In this document: positions 47,441 through 56,273 of the stretch, one piece after another | How positions within the stretch are numbered: the first letter of the stretch is position 1 | Layout: each line of letters opens with the position of its first letter | Assembly (NCBI RefSeq): GCF_000213575.1 | Contig: NZ_GL892004.1 | Location: 372,001 to 436,000, forward strand | Length of the DNA: 64,000 nucleotides | Reading direction: 5' to 3' | Source: Dysgonomonas mossii DSM 22836 | GTDB taxonomy: Bacteria; Bacteroidota; Bacteroidia; Bacteroidales; Dysgonomonadaceae | Program-made: the position numbers and the translations under genes | The notes under the pieces: model-generated | Told to the model about the DNA's origin: nothing | The model's input: the letters and a program-made list of their open reading frames with translations, nothing else | Databases searched by the model: none

Positions 47441-47515
47441 TATCTACCTCAGGTATATAAAAAGCTCATATTAATTTAATTGAGAATTGACCTTAATGTC
47501 TAAAATAAAAACAAA

Positions 47516-48823
47516 ATGAAGAAGTATTTTTTATTCTTTGCTTTAATATTCGTTATGGCAAATTTGTCGGCACAATCGAAAGCCGTAAAACCCGATGTTA
47601 AGTGGTTTGAAGATGCCCGTTTCGGGATGTTCGTCCATTTTGGACCTTATAGCGTGCTAGGTGATGGCGAATGGGTGATGAACAACCGCCCGATAAAAAC
47701 AAACGAATATAAACGACTCCAAGATTTCTTTAATCCGCAGAAATTTAATGCAGCAGAGTGGGTTCAGATAGCTAAAAGCGCAGGTATGAAATATATTGCG
47801 TTTACCTCGCGTCATCATGATAGTTTCAGCAACTGGGATACCAAGCAATCGGATTGGAACATAATGAATACCCCTTATGGCAAGGATATTGTTAGGCAGC
47901 TCGCTGATGAGTGCCATAAGCAAGGGATGAAGCTTGTATTATATTATTCGATTCTGGATTGGATGCGTTCCGACTATCAGTATGAAACAGGGCGTACAGG
48001 AAAAGGATCGGGACGTACAGAAAAAAGTGATTGGAACAGCTATATTAATTTTATGAAAGCGCAGTTGACTGAGTTGTTAACGAACTATGGACCAATAGCC
48101 GGTATCTGGTTTGATGGCCATTGGGATCAGACAGAACATGAAAATAGAACAGATCAGTCTACTTATGTTGATTGGCATTACCCTGAAATATATGAACTGA
48201 TACATCGCCTACAGCCTGAATGTTTAATCGCAAACAACCATCATTTACCACCTTTTGAGGGCGAAAGCTATCAGATATTTGAGCGTGATGTGCCGGGCGA
48301 AAATAAAGGAGGATTGAGTGGGCAAGAGGTGTCGAAACTCCCATTGGAAACATGTCAGACAATAAATGGATCTTGGGGTTTTGATATTACTGATGATAAA
48401 TATAAATCGACAAAAGAACTTTTGGATCTGCTTATTCGTACAGCAGGTACAGGTGCAAACCTATTGTTGAATGTAGGCCCAATGCCGAATGGAAAGATTC
48501 AGACAGAATGTATCGAAAGGCTTCAGCAGATGGGAGAATGGATGGATAAGTATGGATATACTATATATGGTACAAAGCAAGGGTTTACTCTTCCTCAATC
48601 ATGGGGAGCAATAACGAATAAGGGCAAGACCTATTATATTCACATTCTGGAAAAAGATACTCCGTCCATTACGTTAAACATTCCTAACATAAAGTCGGCA
48701 AAATGGCTGAATGTAGACTCCAAGCTTGTTTGGGGTAGAGATAAAAAGACCGGAGATGTGACATTTACAATCGATGGAAAACTGGATGATATAAGTTCGA
48801 TTATAGAAGTAGAGGTAAAATAA
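47516..48823 (+). CDS. GH29 alpha-L-fucosidase
   Basis: 435 aa. Signal peptide (YFLFFALIFVMANLSAQ). GH29 catalytic barrel with DARFGMFVHFGPYS, SRHHDSFSNWDTK and the nucleophile D200 in IWFDGHWD; a short C-terminal beta domain follows (about 345-435). No F5/8 domain, unlike the GH29 at 39668. Exo-acting removal of alpha-L-fucose from glycans. It follows an AraC regulator. Confidence 0.93.
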   Translation: MKKYFLFFALIFVMANLSAQSKAVKPDVKWFEDARFGMFVHFGPYSVLGDGEWVMNNRPIKTNEYKRLQDFFNPQKFNAAEWVQIAKSAGMKYIAFTSRHHDSFSNWDTKQSDWNIMNTPYGKDIVRQLADECHKQGMKLVLYYSILDWMRSDYQYETGRTGKGSGRTEKSDWNSYINFMKAQLTELLTNYGPIAGIWFDGHWDQTEHENRTDQSTYVDWHYPEIYELIHRLQPECLIANNHHLPPFEGESYQIFERDVPGENKGGLSGQEVSKLPLETCQTINGSWGFDITDDKYKSTKELLDLLIRTAGTGANLLLNVGPMPNGKIQTECIERLQQMGEWMDKYGYTIYGTKQGFTLPQSWGAITNKGKTYYIHILEKDTPSITLNIPNIKSAKWLNVDSKLVWGRDKKTGDVTFTIDGKLDDISSIIEVEVK

Positions 48824-48848
48824 GAGACTACTGTATAAATACAAAAAT

Positions 48849-48880
48849 GAGACTTGGATGCAACAGCAAATCCAAGTCTC
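48849..48880. terminator. bidirectional terminator
   Basis: GAGACTTGGAT/ATCCAAGTCTC 11-bp stem with a 10-nt loop; ATTTTTG follows on the minus strand and GTTATTATAT on the plus. It separates the convergent GH29 and phosphatase genes. Confidence 0.82.
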
Positions 48881-48911
48881 GTTATTATATAAGTCAATTG
48901 TTTGATTTAAT

Positions 48912-49973
48912 TTAGTGCAGTAATATTGCTTTCAGCTTTTTCCTTTTCTCGGGAGTCAGCTTTAATTCATGAAGCATGTAGTCTTCTACCGATCCTCGCT
49001 TCTCCCTGATGCAGGAGATACCATATTTCAGATATGCTAAATCTGTTCGTGAAAGCATTGTGAAAGCTTCTTGTCGCGACTCCGAAAGGCTGTCTGCATT
49101 TCTTACCAGCTTTGTGCGGTCGATCACCATATCTGAAGCCATATAGTCGTCTTCTATTATATCCATAGGTACATCCAGTGCTCTGAGAAGAAAGAATGTA
49201 GCCAGCCCCGACTGGTCTTTGCCTAAGTAGCAATGAAAAGCGATCGGGTAATTGTTTTCATCGCATAGGTAGTCGAAGAATTCTGCATACTGACTGGCAA
49301 AGTTATTGATCATATCCTTGTATGTATCCTGTGTGTATATGATAGCGTCACCACGAAGAAATCGGCCTTCCATCACTTTTTGTGATATAGAGTTGTATCC
49401 ATTATAAGCGATAGGAATGCGGATGTTCTTGAAGGCTGTATATCTTTCTATATTCTTCTTCATTATGTCCTCCGACCTGAGGTCGATGACGGTTTTTATT
49501 CCTAGACTGCTCATTTCTAAACTGTCGTGCGTAGTCATGCGGAAGAAGTTTCCCGAACGGAATATCTTACCCCATCGCACACGTTTGTTATCGTTTGTGA
49601 TGTATCCGCCAATATCTCTGAAGTTTTGAATACTATCCATTTCAAAGAATCGGTTTGTAACAACCTCAGAGAGTACGCCTGCTACTTTTATGCGGAAGTA
49701 TTTTCGTTTTTCTACAGTGTCCGATTCATTCTTTATGACAGCGATGTAGTCATTCGAGTTGGTTATCAGTTTTGCGTTTGAAGGAAAAGAGCTATCATTA
49801 TCCGAAACGAATATTTCAACAGGTGTGTTGTCTACTTCCGGATACAGTTCCCACTTCAGGATATAATTTCCTTTACGATCCTGTTCACACATTACTGTCA
49901 CCGTAGTTGGGTTAGGAGAGCAATTGTATAAAAAGAGTATGCTTATTAACGAACTTATTAGCTTAATCTTCAT
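48912..49973 (-). CDS. tyrosine-phosphatase-family lipoprotein with degenerate P-loop
   Basis: 353 aa. Lipobox LFLYNCSP predicts a lipoprotein; residues about 20-105 form a beta sandwich (Fn3-like), then a Y_phosphatase3/DSP-type domain with NFRDIGGY, VIDLRSED and the P-loop HCYLGKDQSG (C248). The family P-loop is HCxxGKDR(T/S)G; here the essential Arg is Gln254 (CAG). Cys is kept, so substrate may still bind but catalysis should be weak or absent. Divergent to an intact paralogue at 50202. Confidence 0.85.
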   Translation of the reverse strand: MKIKLISSLISILFLYNCSPNPTTVTVMCEQDRKGNYILKWELYPEVDNTPVEIFVSDNDSSFPSNAKLITNSNDYIAVIKNESDTVEKRKYFRIKVAGVLSEVVTNRFFEMDSIQNFRDIGGYITNDNKRVRWGKIFRSGNFFRMTTHDSLEMSSLGIKTVIDLRSEDIMKKNIERYTAFKNIRIPIAYNGYNSISQKVMEGRFLRGDAIIYTQDTYKDMINNFASQYAEFFDYLCDENNYPIAFHCYLGKDQSGLATFFLLRALDVPMDIIEDDYMASDMVIDRTKLVRNADSLSESRQEAFTMLSRTDLAYLKYGISCIREKRGSVEDYMLHELKLTPEKRKKLKAILLH

Positions 49974-50201
49974 GAAAATAACTATTTATCACACTGTTGT
50001 ATTTCAACAAAGATACATTAGTTGTAAATCCTTATCAATACTTTGTGTCTTTTTTGTAAACATTCACCTTTTTTTACATATTCTCTGTTTTAATCGGGCA
50101 GTTAGCAATATTTCAACTAATTCTGTATATTTGTCATGGTTTTATAAAAATCCTCTTTAGCATTTGCTATCATTATCAAGAAAAGAAAGTTTAAGTAATC
50201 A

Positions 50202-51158
50202 ATGGATACGGCTATATTAAAGGCGCAAATAATACGTGATAAGTATACTAAAGCCGCAAGTTTCAGACTCGAAGCTGAAGGCAACTGGTACTTATACGCC
50301 GGCGATTCATTTGATAATATAAACCACAAAGAGCCAATACTTAGCGGTAATGGTAGTGGGGTATTTCCTTTGAATGTGAGCACGTCTATTCGTATCTATT
50401 TTGAATTGCATAACAATGGCGAGATTCTAAATCTTTCTGAACACCATCTTCCGATGGAAGGGTGTTATAATTTTCGGGATTTAGGCGGCTTCAAGACCAA
50501 AGACGGCAGATATACTAAATGGGGTAAATTGTTTCGTGCAGATGAGTTGTCTAGCCTGACTGACAGCGATGTCGCTTATCTGTCAAGTATCCCAATAGTA
50601 TCCGTTGTAGACTTTAGGGCACAAGCAGAGACGAAACGCTATCGAGACAATTTACCTTCAACAGTACAGTTTACATATCCCATTGCCATTACTCCCGGTA
50701 ACCTGAGTAGTGAGGGGATACAAGCGAACCTTCTGAAAACGAATATAGATAGCCACATGAAGCACATGAATCGTCTGCTGGTAAGCGACCCTGCATGTGT
50801 CCGGGCTTATCGGATCTTCTTTGCCATCATACAAAATAATTTGAGTGCTCCATTAGTTTTCCATTGTTCTGCCGGTAAGGATAGAGCCGGGATGGCAGCA
50901 GCTCTTGTTCTATACGCATTGGGGGTTGATGAAGAAACCATTATGCAAGATTACCTTTCTTCCAAAATATACCTGAGTGATAAATATGATGCGTTTATTG
51001 CTAAGTATCCACGAGCGGAACCTATTTTTACCACTAAACGCATGTTTTTGCAAGCGGGTATTAACCAAATAAAGCGAGATCATGGGACTATCATGAATTT
51101 CCTTACTAAGGAATTGAAGGTAGATCTTATAAAGATGAGACGCCTTTACTTAGACTGA
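50202..51158 (+). CDS. tyrosine-phosphatase-family protein, intact P-loop
   Basis: 318 aa, no signal peptide. N-terminal beta domain of about 80 residues, then the phosphatase fold: NFRDLGGF, SVVDFRAQAE and P-loop HCSAGKDRAG with C222 and R228, general conserved GKDRAG. Predicted phosphotyrosine or phospholipid phosphatase activity in the cytoplasm. Transcribed divergently from the degenerate paralogue with 228 nt between the starts. Substrate unknown. Confidence 0.88.
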   Translation: MDTAILKAQIIRDKYTKAASFRLEAEGNWYLYAGDSFDNINHKEPILSGNGSGVFPLNVSTSIRIYFELHNNGEILNLSEHHLPMEGCYNFRDLGGFKTKDGRYTKWGKLFRADELSSLTDSDVAYLSSIPIVSVVDFRAQAETKRYRDNLPSTVQFTYPIAITPGNLSSEGIQANLLKTNIDSHMKHMNRLLVSDPACVRAYRIFFAIIQNNLSAPLVFHCSAGKDRAGMAAALVLYALGVDEETIMQDYLSSKIYLSDKYDAFIAKYPRAEPIFTTKRMFLQAGINQIKRDHGTIMNFLTKELKVDLIKMRRLYLD

Positions 51159-51449
51159 CACTCTTCCTACTTTTGATATAAAATCATATCCATTTTAGGG
51201 GTAATATATCAATATCTTCCTGAATTATGTTTTTTTAAACATTCAGCATCATAATAGGCTTAATAGAATAAACAAAGAGTTGCATTATATCGTTTTATAA
51301 TATGCAATACATTACTTGTATTGAGAGAACTATCATAGGTAGCGTCTATGTCAGTATCTAGATATTCAATTGTATATATTTGGAATTCTCTCTTTTTATT
51401 ATTATATTTGTCTATATAAAAACAATATTAATAAATAAATTTTATCATC
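51159..51449 (+). other. structured intergenic stretch, candidate small RNA
   Basis: No gene. TTGCAT/ATGCAA hairpin (51280-51307), CATAG/CTATG and a TATCTAGATA palindrome (51355-51364), then GAGAGAA (51323-51329)/TTCTCTC (51386-51392) closing arms followed by TTTTTATT. This ends in the promoter of the Dps-like gene. Confidence 0.45.
51379..51410 (+). promoter_or_regulatory. promoter of the Dps-like gene
   Basis: TTTG (51379-51382), 20-nt spacer, TATATTTG (51403-51410): both elements and the spacing match the Bacteroidetes sigma consensus. The start codon is 40 nt further on. Confidence 0.65.
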
Positions 51450-51854
51450 ATGAGTACTTCAACATTAAAAGAAAAAAAGAATGTATCAGTAAATGCTGAT
51501 ATTGCAAAATTTGTTGGAAAGATGTTTTCTTTCAACAATAGTTTAAAACTTTATCATTGGCACGTTACAGGTAAAGGTAGCTATGCACAACACATTGCAT
51601 TAGACCAAGCCTTGGAAGACCTTCTTGACGTTACAGATCGTCTTGTAGAAACATCCTATGCAGTAAAGGGCGATTTAGATATTGTAATTCCTGAAACAGC
51701 TAATCCTGCAGACATAGTAAAACATGCCGAAGAGTTTTTCAAATATACTGAATCTCAAAGAGAGTTGTTTGCAGAAGCTTTTACACAGGCAATTATAGAT
51801 GACTATCAAGAAGCTATACAGCAATTGCTCTATCGTCTAAAGCGTCTGCAATAA
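51450..51854 (+). CDS. Dps-like ferritin-fold protein (DUF5856)
   Basis: 134 aa. The motif YHWHVTGKGSYAQHIALDQAL resembles Dps, and all five ferroxidase ligands of Dps are present at the family spacing (numbering of Listeria Dps in brackets): H36 (31), H48 (43), D52 (47), D63 (58) and E67 (62). It is shorter than usual Dps (about 150-160 aa). Probably binds iron and protects DNA against peroxide; whether it forms a 12-mer is not known. It stands alone, with a strong promoter and a terminator. Confidence 0.8.
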   Translation: MSTSTLKEKKNVSVNADIAKFVGKMFSFNNSLKLYHWHVTGKGSYAQHIALDQALEDLLDVTDRLVETSYAVKGDLDIVIPETANPADIVKHAEEFFKYTESQRELFAEAFTQAIIDDYQEAIQQLLYRLKRLQ

Positions 51855-51890
51855 TTGATCAATAGTTTCCAAAATGATAAGAATATTGAA

Positions 51891-51925
51891 AACGGGAGTC
51901 TAGAATAATAGACTTCCGTTTTTTC
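51891..51925 (+). terminator. terminator of the Dps-like gene
   Basis: AACGG-AGTCTA/TAGACT-CCGTT stem with one internal mismatch and a GAATAA loop, followed by TTTTTTC. Confidence 0.85.
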
Positions 51926-51958
51926 ATTTAAAAGGGAAAACGAACCTCTTTAATTTCA

Positions 51959-51966
51959 TATATTTG
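51959..51966 (+). promoter_or_regulatory. -7 element before the DUF1460 gene
   Basis: TATATTTG matches TAnnTTTG, 41 nt before the ATG. Confidence 0.35.
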
Positions 51967-52007
51967 CAAATAGGTAAAATTTATACCTAACTATTAAATG
52001 ATAGATT

Positions 52008-52865
52008 ATGAAATCCTATAGGTTTTTTGCTTTGTCTCTTTTAATCATACTTCCTTTTCAAATGAAGGGAGAAAATAGTGTAATATACCAGAAAGAAGAC
52101 TCTTTGACTTTTGTTCGCTACATTGAGCAATTTAAACCACAGAAAGACCTTCCCTTTAATCAGTTATTGGTAAAAACTGCTAAGTTCTTTCTTGGTAAGC
52201 CTTATGTTGCATCTACTCTCGAAGTTTCGGATAAAGAAACTCTCATTGTAAACTTGAGGGAGTTAGATTGTACAACGTTTGTAGAAAATTGTATTGCTCT
52301 GGCACGTGTCATAAAATCAGGAGATAGTTCTTTCGAAAACTACTGCTCTTGTTTAATCAATATGCGTTATCGTGGCGGAGAAATTAAGGGCTATACCTCT
52401 CGTCTTCATTATACAAGTGATTGGATATATGAAAATGAAAGAAACAACTTATTGAGAAATATCAGTACAGATATCGGAGGTAAAGTTGTAAATCATCTGC
52501 TGAGTTTTATGTCGGGACATCCTCAATCGTATAAGCATCTGAAAGATAATGAGTCAAATATCTCAAAAATGAAAGAAATAGAAAGAACGGTGAATAACAG
52601 GAATAATTATAGAATAGTTCCTGTTGAATCTATATCTAAAAATAAAGAAAAAATAGAGAGTGGTGATATTGTTGTATTTGCTACTTCTCTTCAAGGTCTC
52701 GACTATTCTCATATAGGTATTGCATATTGGCAAAACGGAGAACTTCACTTTATACATGCGTCGAGTAAGCAGAAGCAGGTTGTGATAGAGAATAAGACTT
52801 TGGTGGAGTATTGTGCCGACTCAAAAAGCTGTTCAGGAATAAGTATACTTAGGATCAATAATTAA
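52008..52865 (+). CDS. DUF1460 N-acetylmuramoyl-L-alanine amidase-like protein
   Basis: 285 aa. Signal peptide at 1-21 (FFALSLLIILPFQMKG). NlpC/P60-superfamily DUF1460 domain; the catalytic Cys lies in ELDCTTFVENCIALAR and the conserved His in YSHIGIAYW. The family is common in Bacteroidetes and probably cleaves muropeptides in the periplasm. 5 nt before the CPBP gene, so the two are likely co-transcribed. Confidence 0.88.
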   Translation: MKSYRFFALSLLIILPFQMKGENSVIYQKEDSLTFVRYIEQFKPQKDLPFNQLLVKTAKFFLGKPYVASTLEVSDKETLIVNLRELDCTTFVENCIALARVIKSGDSSFENYCSCLINMRYRGGEIKGYTSRLHYTSDWIYENERNNLLRNISTDIGGKVVNHLLSFMSGHPQSYKHLKDNESNISKMKEIERTVNNRNNYRIVPVESISKNKEKIESGDIVVFATSLQGLDYSHIGIAYWQNGELHFIHASSKQKQVVIENKTLVEYCADSKSCSGISILRINN

Positions 52866-52870
52866 TTAAA

Positions 52871-53761
52871 ATGGAGCAAAATAACAAAGGCTTATTATAC
52901 GGAATGGGTGGTTGGGCGCAACTTTTCTTTTTTATTTTCTTAGCTTTCTCGGGGCTAATATTTATAACTTTAATAATCTCTCATAGTGGGCACTTAGACG
53001 AATTGAGCCAATCTGTAAAGTTCACAAGAATGGCATTGACTCTGCAGTCTGCATTTTTCTTTATTATACCTTCGCTTGCTTTTGCTTTTTTATCACAGAG
53101 CAATACTAAAGAATATCTGAAAATAGACGAATCTTATAATGTTAATTTTCTACTGTTAGGAATTTGTTTAATAGTAGTAATACAACCTCTTGTCAATTTT
53201 ATTGGATACTATAATCAGCAGATCGTATTACCGGAATCGATGTCTGCTATTCAGGCTTGGATGAAAGATAATGAGCTGGCGGCAGAAAAAACGACAGGTC
53301 TTTTATTCCTCGATAAATCGATGAACGGGCTTATCCTAAACTTATTAATTATTGCAGTGGTTGCAGGACTAGGTGAAGAGCTCTTTTTTAGAGGGTGTTT
53401 GCAGCAAATTATACAAAAAATAGTAAAGAATCAACATTTTGCCGTTTGGATAGCTGCCATCATTTTTAGCGCAATGCATTTTCAGTTTTATGGATTTATC
53501 CCACGTGTGTTACTCGGAGCTGTTCTAGGCTATATGTTTGTTTGGTCAGGGACAATTTGGGTTCCGGTCGTCATACATACTGTAAATAATGTAATAGGAG
53601 TTGTGCTGGCATTTATATATTATGGAACACCTCAATACGAAGAATTAAGTGTTTACTCTTTGGAGAAAAATATATGGATTACGATACTTAGCCTTATTTT
53701 TACTGTTATTCTTATAATATTTATGTACAAGAAGCGATATAAGGCTTCTGATAATGTCTAA
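52871..53761 (+). CDS. CPBP-family intramembrane glutamic endopeptidase
   Basis: 296 aa, about seven or eight membrane spans. CPBP motifs: EELFFR (GLGEELFFRGCLQQ, motif 1), FSAMHFQF (motif 2) and HTVNNVIG (motif 3, HxxxN). Residues match the Rce1/CAAX protease-like active site. Substrate unknown; candidates are small lipid-modified peptides. Overlap in operon with the DUF1460 gene (5 nt gap). Confidence 0.92.
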   Translation: MEQNNKGLLYGMGGWAQLFFFIFLAFSGLIFITLIISHSGHLDELSQSVKFTRMALTLQSAFFFIIPSLAFAFLSQSNTKEYLKIDESYNVNFLLLGICLIVVIQPLVNFIGYYNQQIVLPESMSAIQAWMKDNELAAEKTTGLLFLDKSMNGLILNLLIIAVVAGLGEELFFRGCLQQIIQKIVKNQHFAVWIAAIIFSAMHFQFYGFIPRVLLGAVLGYMFVWSGTIWVPVVIHTVNNVIGVVLAFIYYGTPQYEELSVYSLEKNIWITILSLIFTVILIIFMYKKRYKASDNV

Positions 53762-53788
53762 TTACGTTAAGTTTTGGTAACAAATAGT

Positions 53789-53810
53789 TATATTTGCACC
53801 TTTATATTTG
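53789..53810 (+). promoter_or_regulatory. two overlapping-range -7 elements before the sugar transferase
   Basis: TATATTTG occurs at 53789-53796 and again at 53803-53810. The second is only 9 nt before the chosen ATG, so the first is the likelier promoter or translation starts at an inner Met. Confidence 0.35.
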
Positions 53811-53819
53811 TATACAGCT

Positions 53820-55229
53820 ATGAATGTAACAGAAGGAAAAGACGGATATGGATTTATGATTGATTGGATAATTCGCATTGGCGATTTACTTCTTATTAAC
53901 ATGTTTTTTTTGATAGCATTCTATATCTACCATGAGCCAATACATATGACGACTGTGTATTCCGAAGAGTTCATGATCGCATTTTTGCTTATAAACCTGT
54001 GCTATTTCTTTGTAGCTTCTTTTGTTAATGTCCAGATTGCAACCAATGTTATATATTTAGATAATATCGCGCAGAAGTCCACTATATTTATTGGTATATA
54101 TGCGTTCTTGGTTACTACCGGATTTTCTGTATTCAATGTGGTTTCTATCCCTGTTATACCATGGATTGTCGGCTTCTTTATCCTCGCTACATCGTTTATT
54201 CTTTGGCATATTATTTTCAGAATAGCCCTAAAATATTATCGTAGAAAAGGCTATAATTATAGGCAGGTTGTTATAATCGGAGGCGGTTCGAATGGGATAA
54301 AAATACATGAATCGCTATTGTTCAGTGACTTTGGATATAAAGTAATGGGCTTCTTTGATGATAATCCGGACAAGAAAGATGTACTCCCAAATTATTTAGG
54401 AAAGGTCTCTGAGGTGAAGGCTTATGTTCAGCAGGTGAAGATTGATGAAATCTTTTGTACTTTACCTAATAACAAGGAAGAGACGATAGTGGATCTAATC
54501 ACTTATTCTGAAAAGAATATGATTCGTTTCCATTTAGTTCCTGAGTTTCATAAATATATAAAACGGCGTTTTGCTCTAACTTTTTTAGAGTCTACCCCAA
54601 TTCTTAGTCTTAGAAACGAGCCTTTGCAGCATTTCTCGAATAGATTGGTAAAAAGGTCTTTTGATCTTATTCTTTCTCTATTTGTCCTTCTTACAATATT
54701 CCCTATTGTCTATGTCATATTTGGCACAATAATCAAAGCAACATCTAAGGGGCCGGTCTTTTTTAAGCAGAAAAGAACAGGCAAGGGAGGCAGAGTATTC
54801 AACTGCTATAAATTCAGGTCTATGCGTCCTAATAAGGAAGCAGATAAGCTGCAAGCTACTTCAGGAGATCCGCGCGTGACAAAAATAGGAGCTTTTATGC
54901 GGAAAACAAGTATAGATGAATTCCCTCAATTTATCAATGTCCTACGAAATGATATGTCAGTTGTAGGGCCACGTCCACACATGCTTAAGCATACGGAGCT
55001 TTACTCCTCTATTATAGATAAATTTATGGTACGCCATTTGGTGAAGCCCGGTATTACAGGATGGGCACAAGTTACAGGATATAGAGGCGAAACCAAAACT
55101 GTTGAGGAAATGGAAGGACGTGTGGTTAGAGATGTTTGGTACCTCGAAAACTGGACATTCTTCCTTGATCTGAAAATTATTTATCTGACCATTGCAAATG
55201 TCTTTAAAGGAGACCAGAATGCTTTCTGA
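53820..55229 (+). CDS. undecaprenyl-phosphate sugar phosphotransferase (WcaJ-type)
   Basis: 469 aa from the ATG at 53820; an inner start (MIDWIIRI, 53856) is possible. Four N-terminal membrane spans (about 15-115), a Rossmann-like CoA-binding domain (VVIIGGGSNGIKIHESLLFS), a fifth span near 285-305, and the Bac_transf catalytic domain from about 275 (KRSFDLILSLF, FKQKRTGKGGRVFNCYKFRSMR, VGPRPHM, KPGITGWAQVTGYRGET, DVWYLENWTFFLDLKI). It loads the first sugar-1-phosphate on undecaprenyl phosphate for capsule or exopolysaccharide. Convergent with mltG, 8 nt apart. Confidence 0.93.
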   Translation: MNVTEGKDGYGFMIDWIIRIGDLLLINMFFLIAFYIYHEPIHMTTVYSEEFMIAFLLINLCYFFVASFVNVQIATNVIYLDNIAQKSTIFIGIYAFLVTTGFSVFNVVSIPVIPWIVGFFILATSFILWHIIFRIALKYYRRKGYNYRQVVIIGGGSNGIKIHESLLFSDFGYKVMGFFDDNPDKKDVLPNYLGKVSEVKAYVQQVKIDEIFCTLPNNKEETIVDLITYSEKNMIRFHLVPEFHKYIKRRFALTFLESTPILSLRNEPLQHFSNRLVKRSFDLILSLFVLLTIFPIVYVIFGTIIKATSKGPVFFKQKRTGKGGRVFNCYKFRSMRPNKEADKLQATSGDPRVTKIGAFMRKTSIDEFPQFINVLRNDMSVVGPRPHMLKHTELYSSIIDKFMVRHLVKPGITGWAQVTGYRGETKTVEEMEGRVVRDVWYLENWTFFLDLKIIYLTIANVFKGDQNAF

Positions 55230-55237
55230 TCATCCCA

Positions 55238-56251
55238 TTATTTAATTCCTCTAGCGTTCAAAGCCTTGATGTATAAAGACCTGTTTCTTAAATGTTCCTG
55301 ATAATTTGCCGCAAAATTATGATATCCTGAAAAGTCCTCTTTTGCGCACATGTACAGATAATCATGTTTTGTATAGTTCAGCACAGCATCTATCCCTTTG
55401 ATGGATGGAATGCGAATAGGACCGGGAGGCAACCCCTTTACTCTATAGGTATTATACGGAGAATCAATTTCGGTATGCACATTTAAAATACGGCGTAGAC
55501 TAAAATCGCCAACAGCAAACTTCACAGTAGGGTCTGCTTGCAACACTTGCCCGATGTGTAAACGATTGATATATAAACCTGCAACTTTAGGATATTCGTC
55601 TGAATATGTACATTCTTCTTCTACAATAGAAGCAAGCGTGGAAACCTCAACAGGAGTCAATCCTATTTTCTTTGCCTTTTCTAAGCGATCGTTATCCCAA
55701 AATTTTTTATATTCTTTCTTCATTCGCTGTAGAAAATTATCGATGGTTACATCCCAATAATATTCGTAGGTGTTGGGTATAAACATGGCCACTACAGTTT
55801 TAGGATTAAATCCGAGTTCTTTGCATTTAATAGAATCTTCCAGTGTATTGAGTAAAGTCTCTTTATTTATCATTAGCTGCTCTGAAATGCGTTGAGCTAG
55901 ATCTTCCTTTGTCCGTATATTATTAAATTTAAGTTTTACCGGAGACTGATGTCCGCTACGTAAGTCCTTTATGAGATCATATACACTCATGTCCGGGGTT
56001 ACAGCATAGCGTCCGGTTCTTATATTCGATTTGTAATCTAATAAGAGAGAAAGTATGTCAAAGCTCGAAATGCTTTTTATTTTTGCACTATCCTGTATCA
56101 CTTGGTGCAATGTATTATAATCTTTCTCATCATCGATATATAAATATACAGTTTTATCTATATCGAATCCGGTACTAAAAATCCGGTATCCATAAAAGAA
56201 TAAACCTATAGCCAGAATAGCCAGAATAATATATATACTTTTCTTTTTCAT
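55238..56251 (-). CDS. mltG: endolytic peptidoglycan transglycosylase
   Basis: 337 aa, membrane anchor at about 5-24. YceG/MltG domain with LysM-like subdomain (about 40-130) and the catalytic region VSTLASIVEEECTYSDEYPKVAG with the active Glu in IVEEE, then NRLHIGQVLQADPTVKFAVG and SPYNTYRVKGLPPGPI. Cuts nascent glycan strands and so limits strand length. It follows queA by 22 nt. Confidence 0.95.
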   Translation of the reverse strand: MKKKSIYIILAILAIGLFFYGYRIFSTGFDIDKTVYLYIDDEKDYNTLHQVIQDSAKIKSISSFDILSLLLDYKSNIRTGRYAVTPDMSVYDLIKDLRSGHQSPVKLKFNNIRTKEDLAQRISEQLMINKETLLNTLEDSIKCKELGFNPKTVVAMFIPNTYEYYWDVTIDNFLQRMKKEYKKFWDNDRLEKAKKIGLTPVEVSTLASIVEEECTYSDEYPKVAGLYINRLHIGQVLQADPTVKFAVGDFSLRRILNVHTEIDSPYNTYRVKGLPPGPIRIPSIKGIDAVLNYTKHDYLYMCAKEDFSGYHNFAANYQEHLRNRSLYIKALNARGIK

Positions 56252-56273
56252 AAATTTTATTCTTTCGTTTATG

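Noticed and set aside
47516-48823. AraC (46456) and GH29 (47516) as one operon
   Set aside because: A 196-nt gap with a -7 promoter element separates them; co-regulation is possible but one transcript is not supported.
51280-51398. 6S RNA or tmRNA in the structured gap
   Set aside because: Neither the long closing helix with central bubble of 6S RNA nor a tRNA-like end with tag frame is visible.
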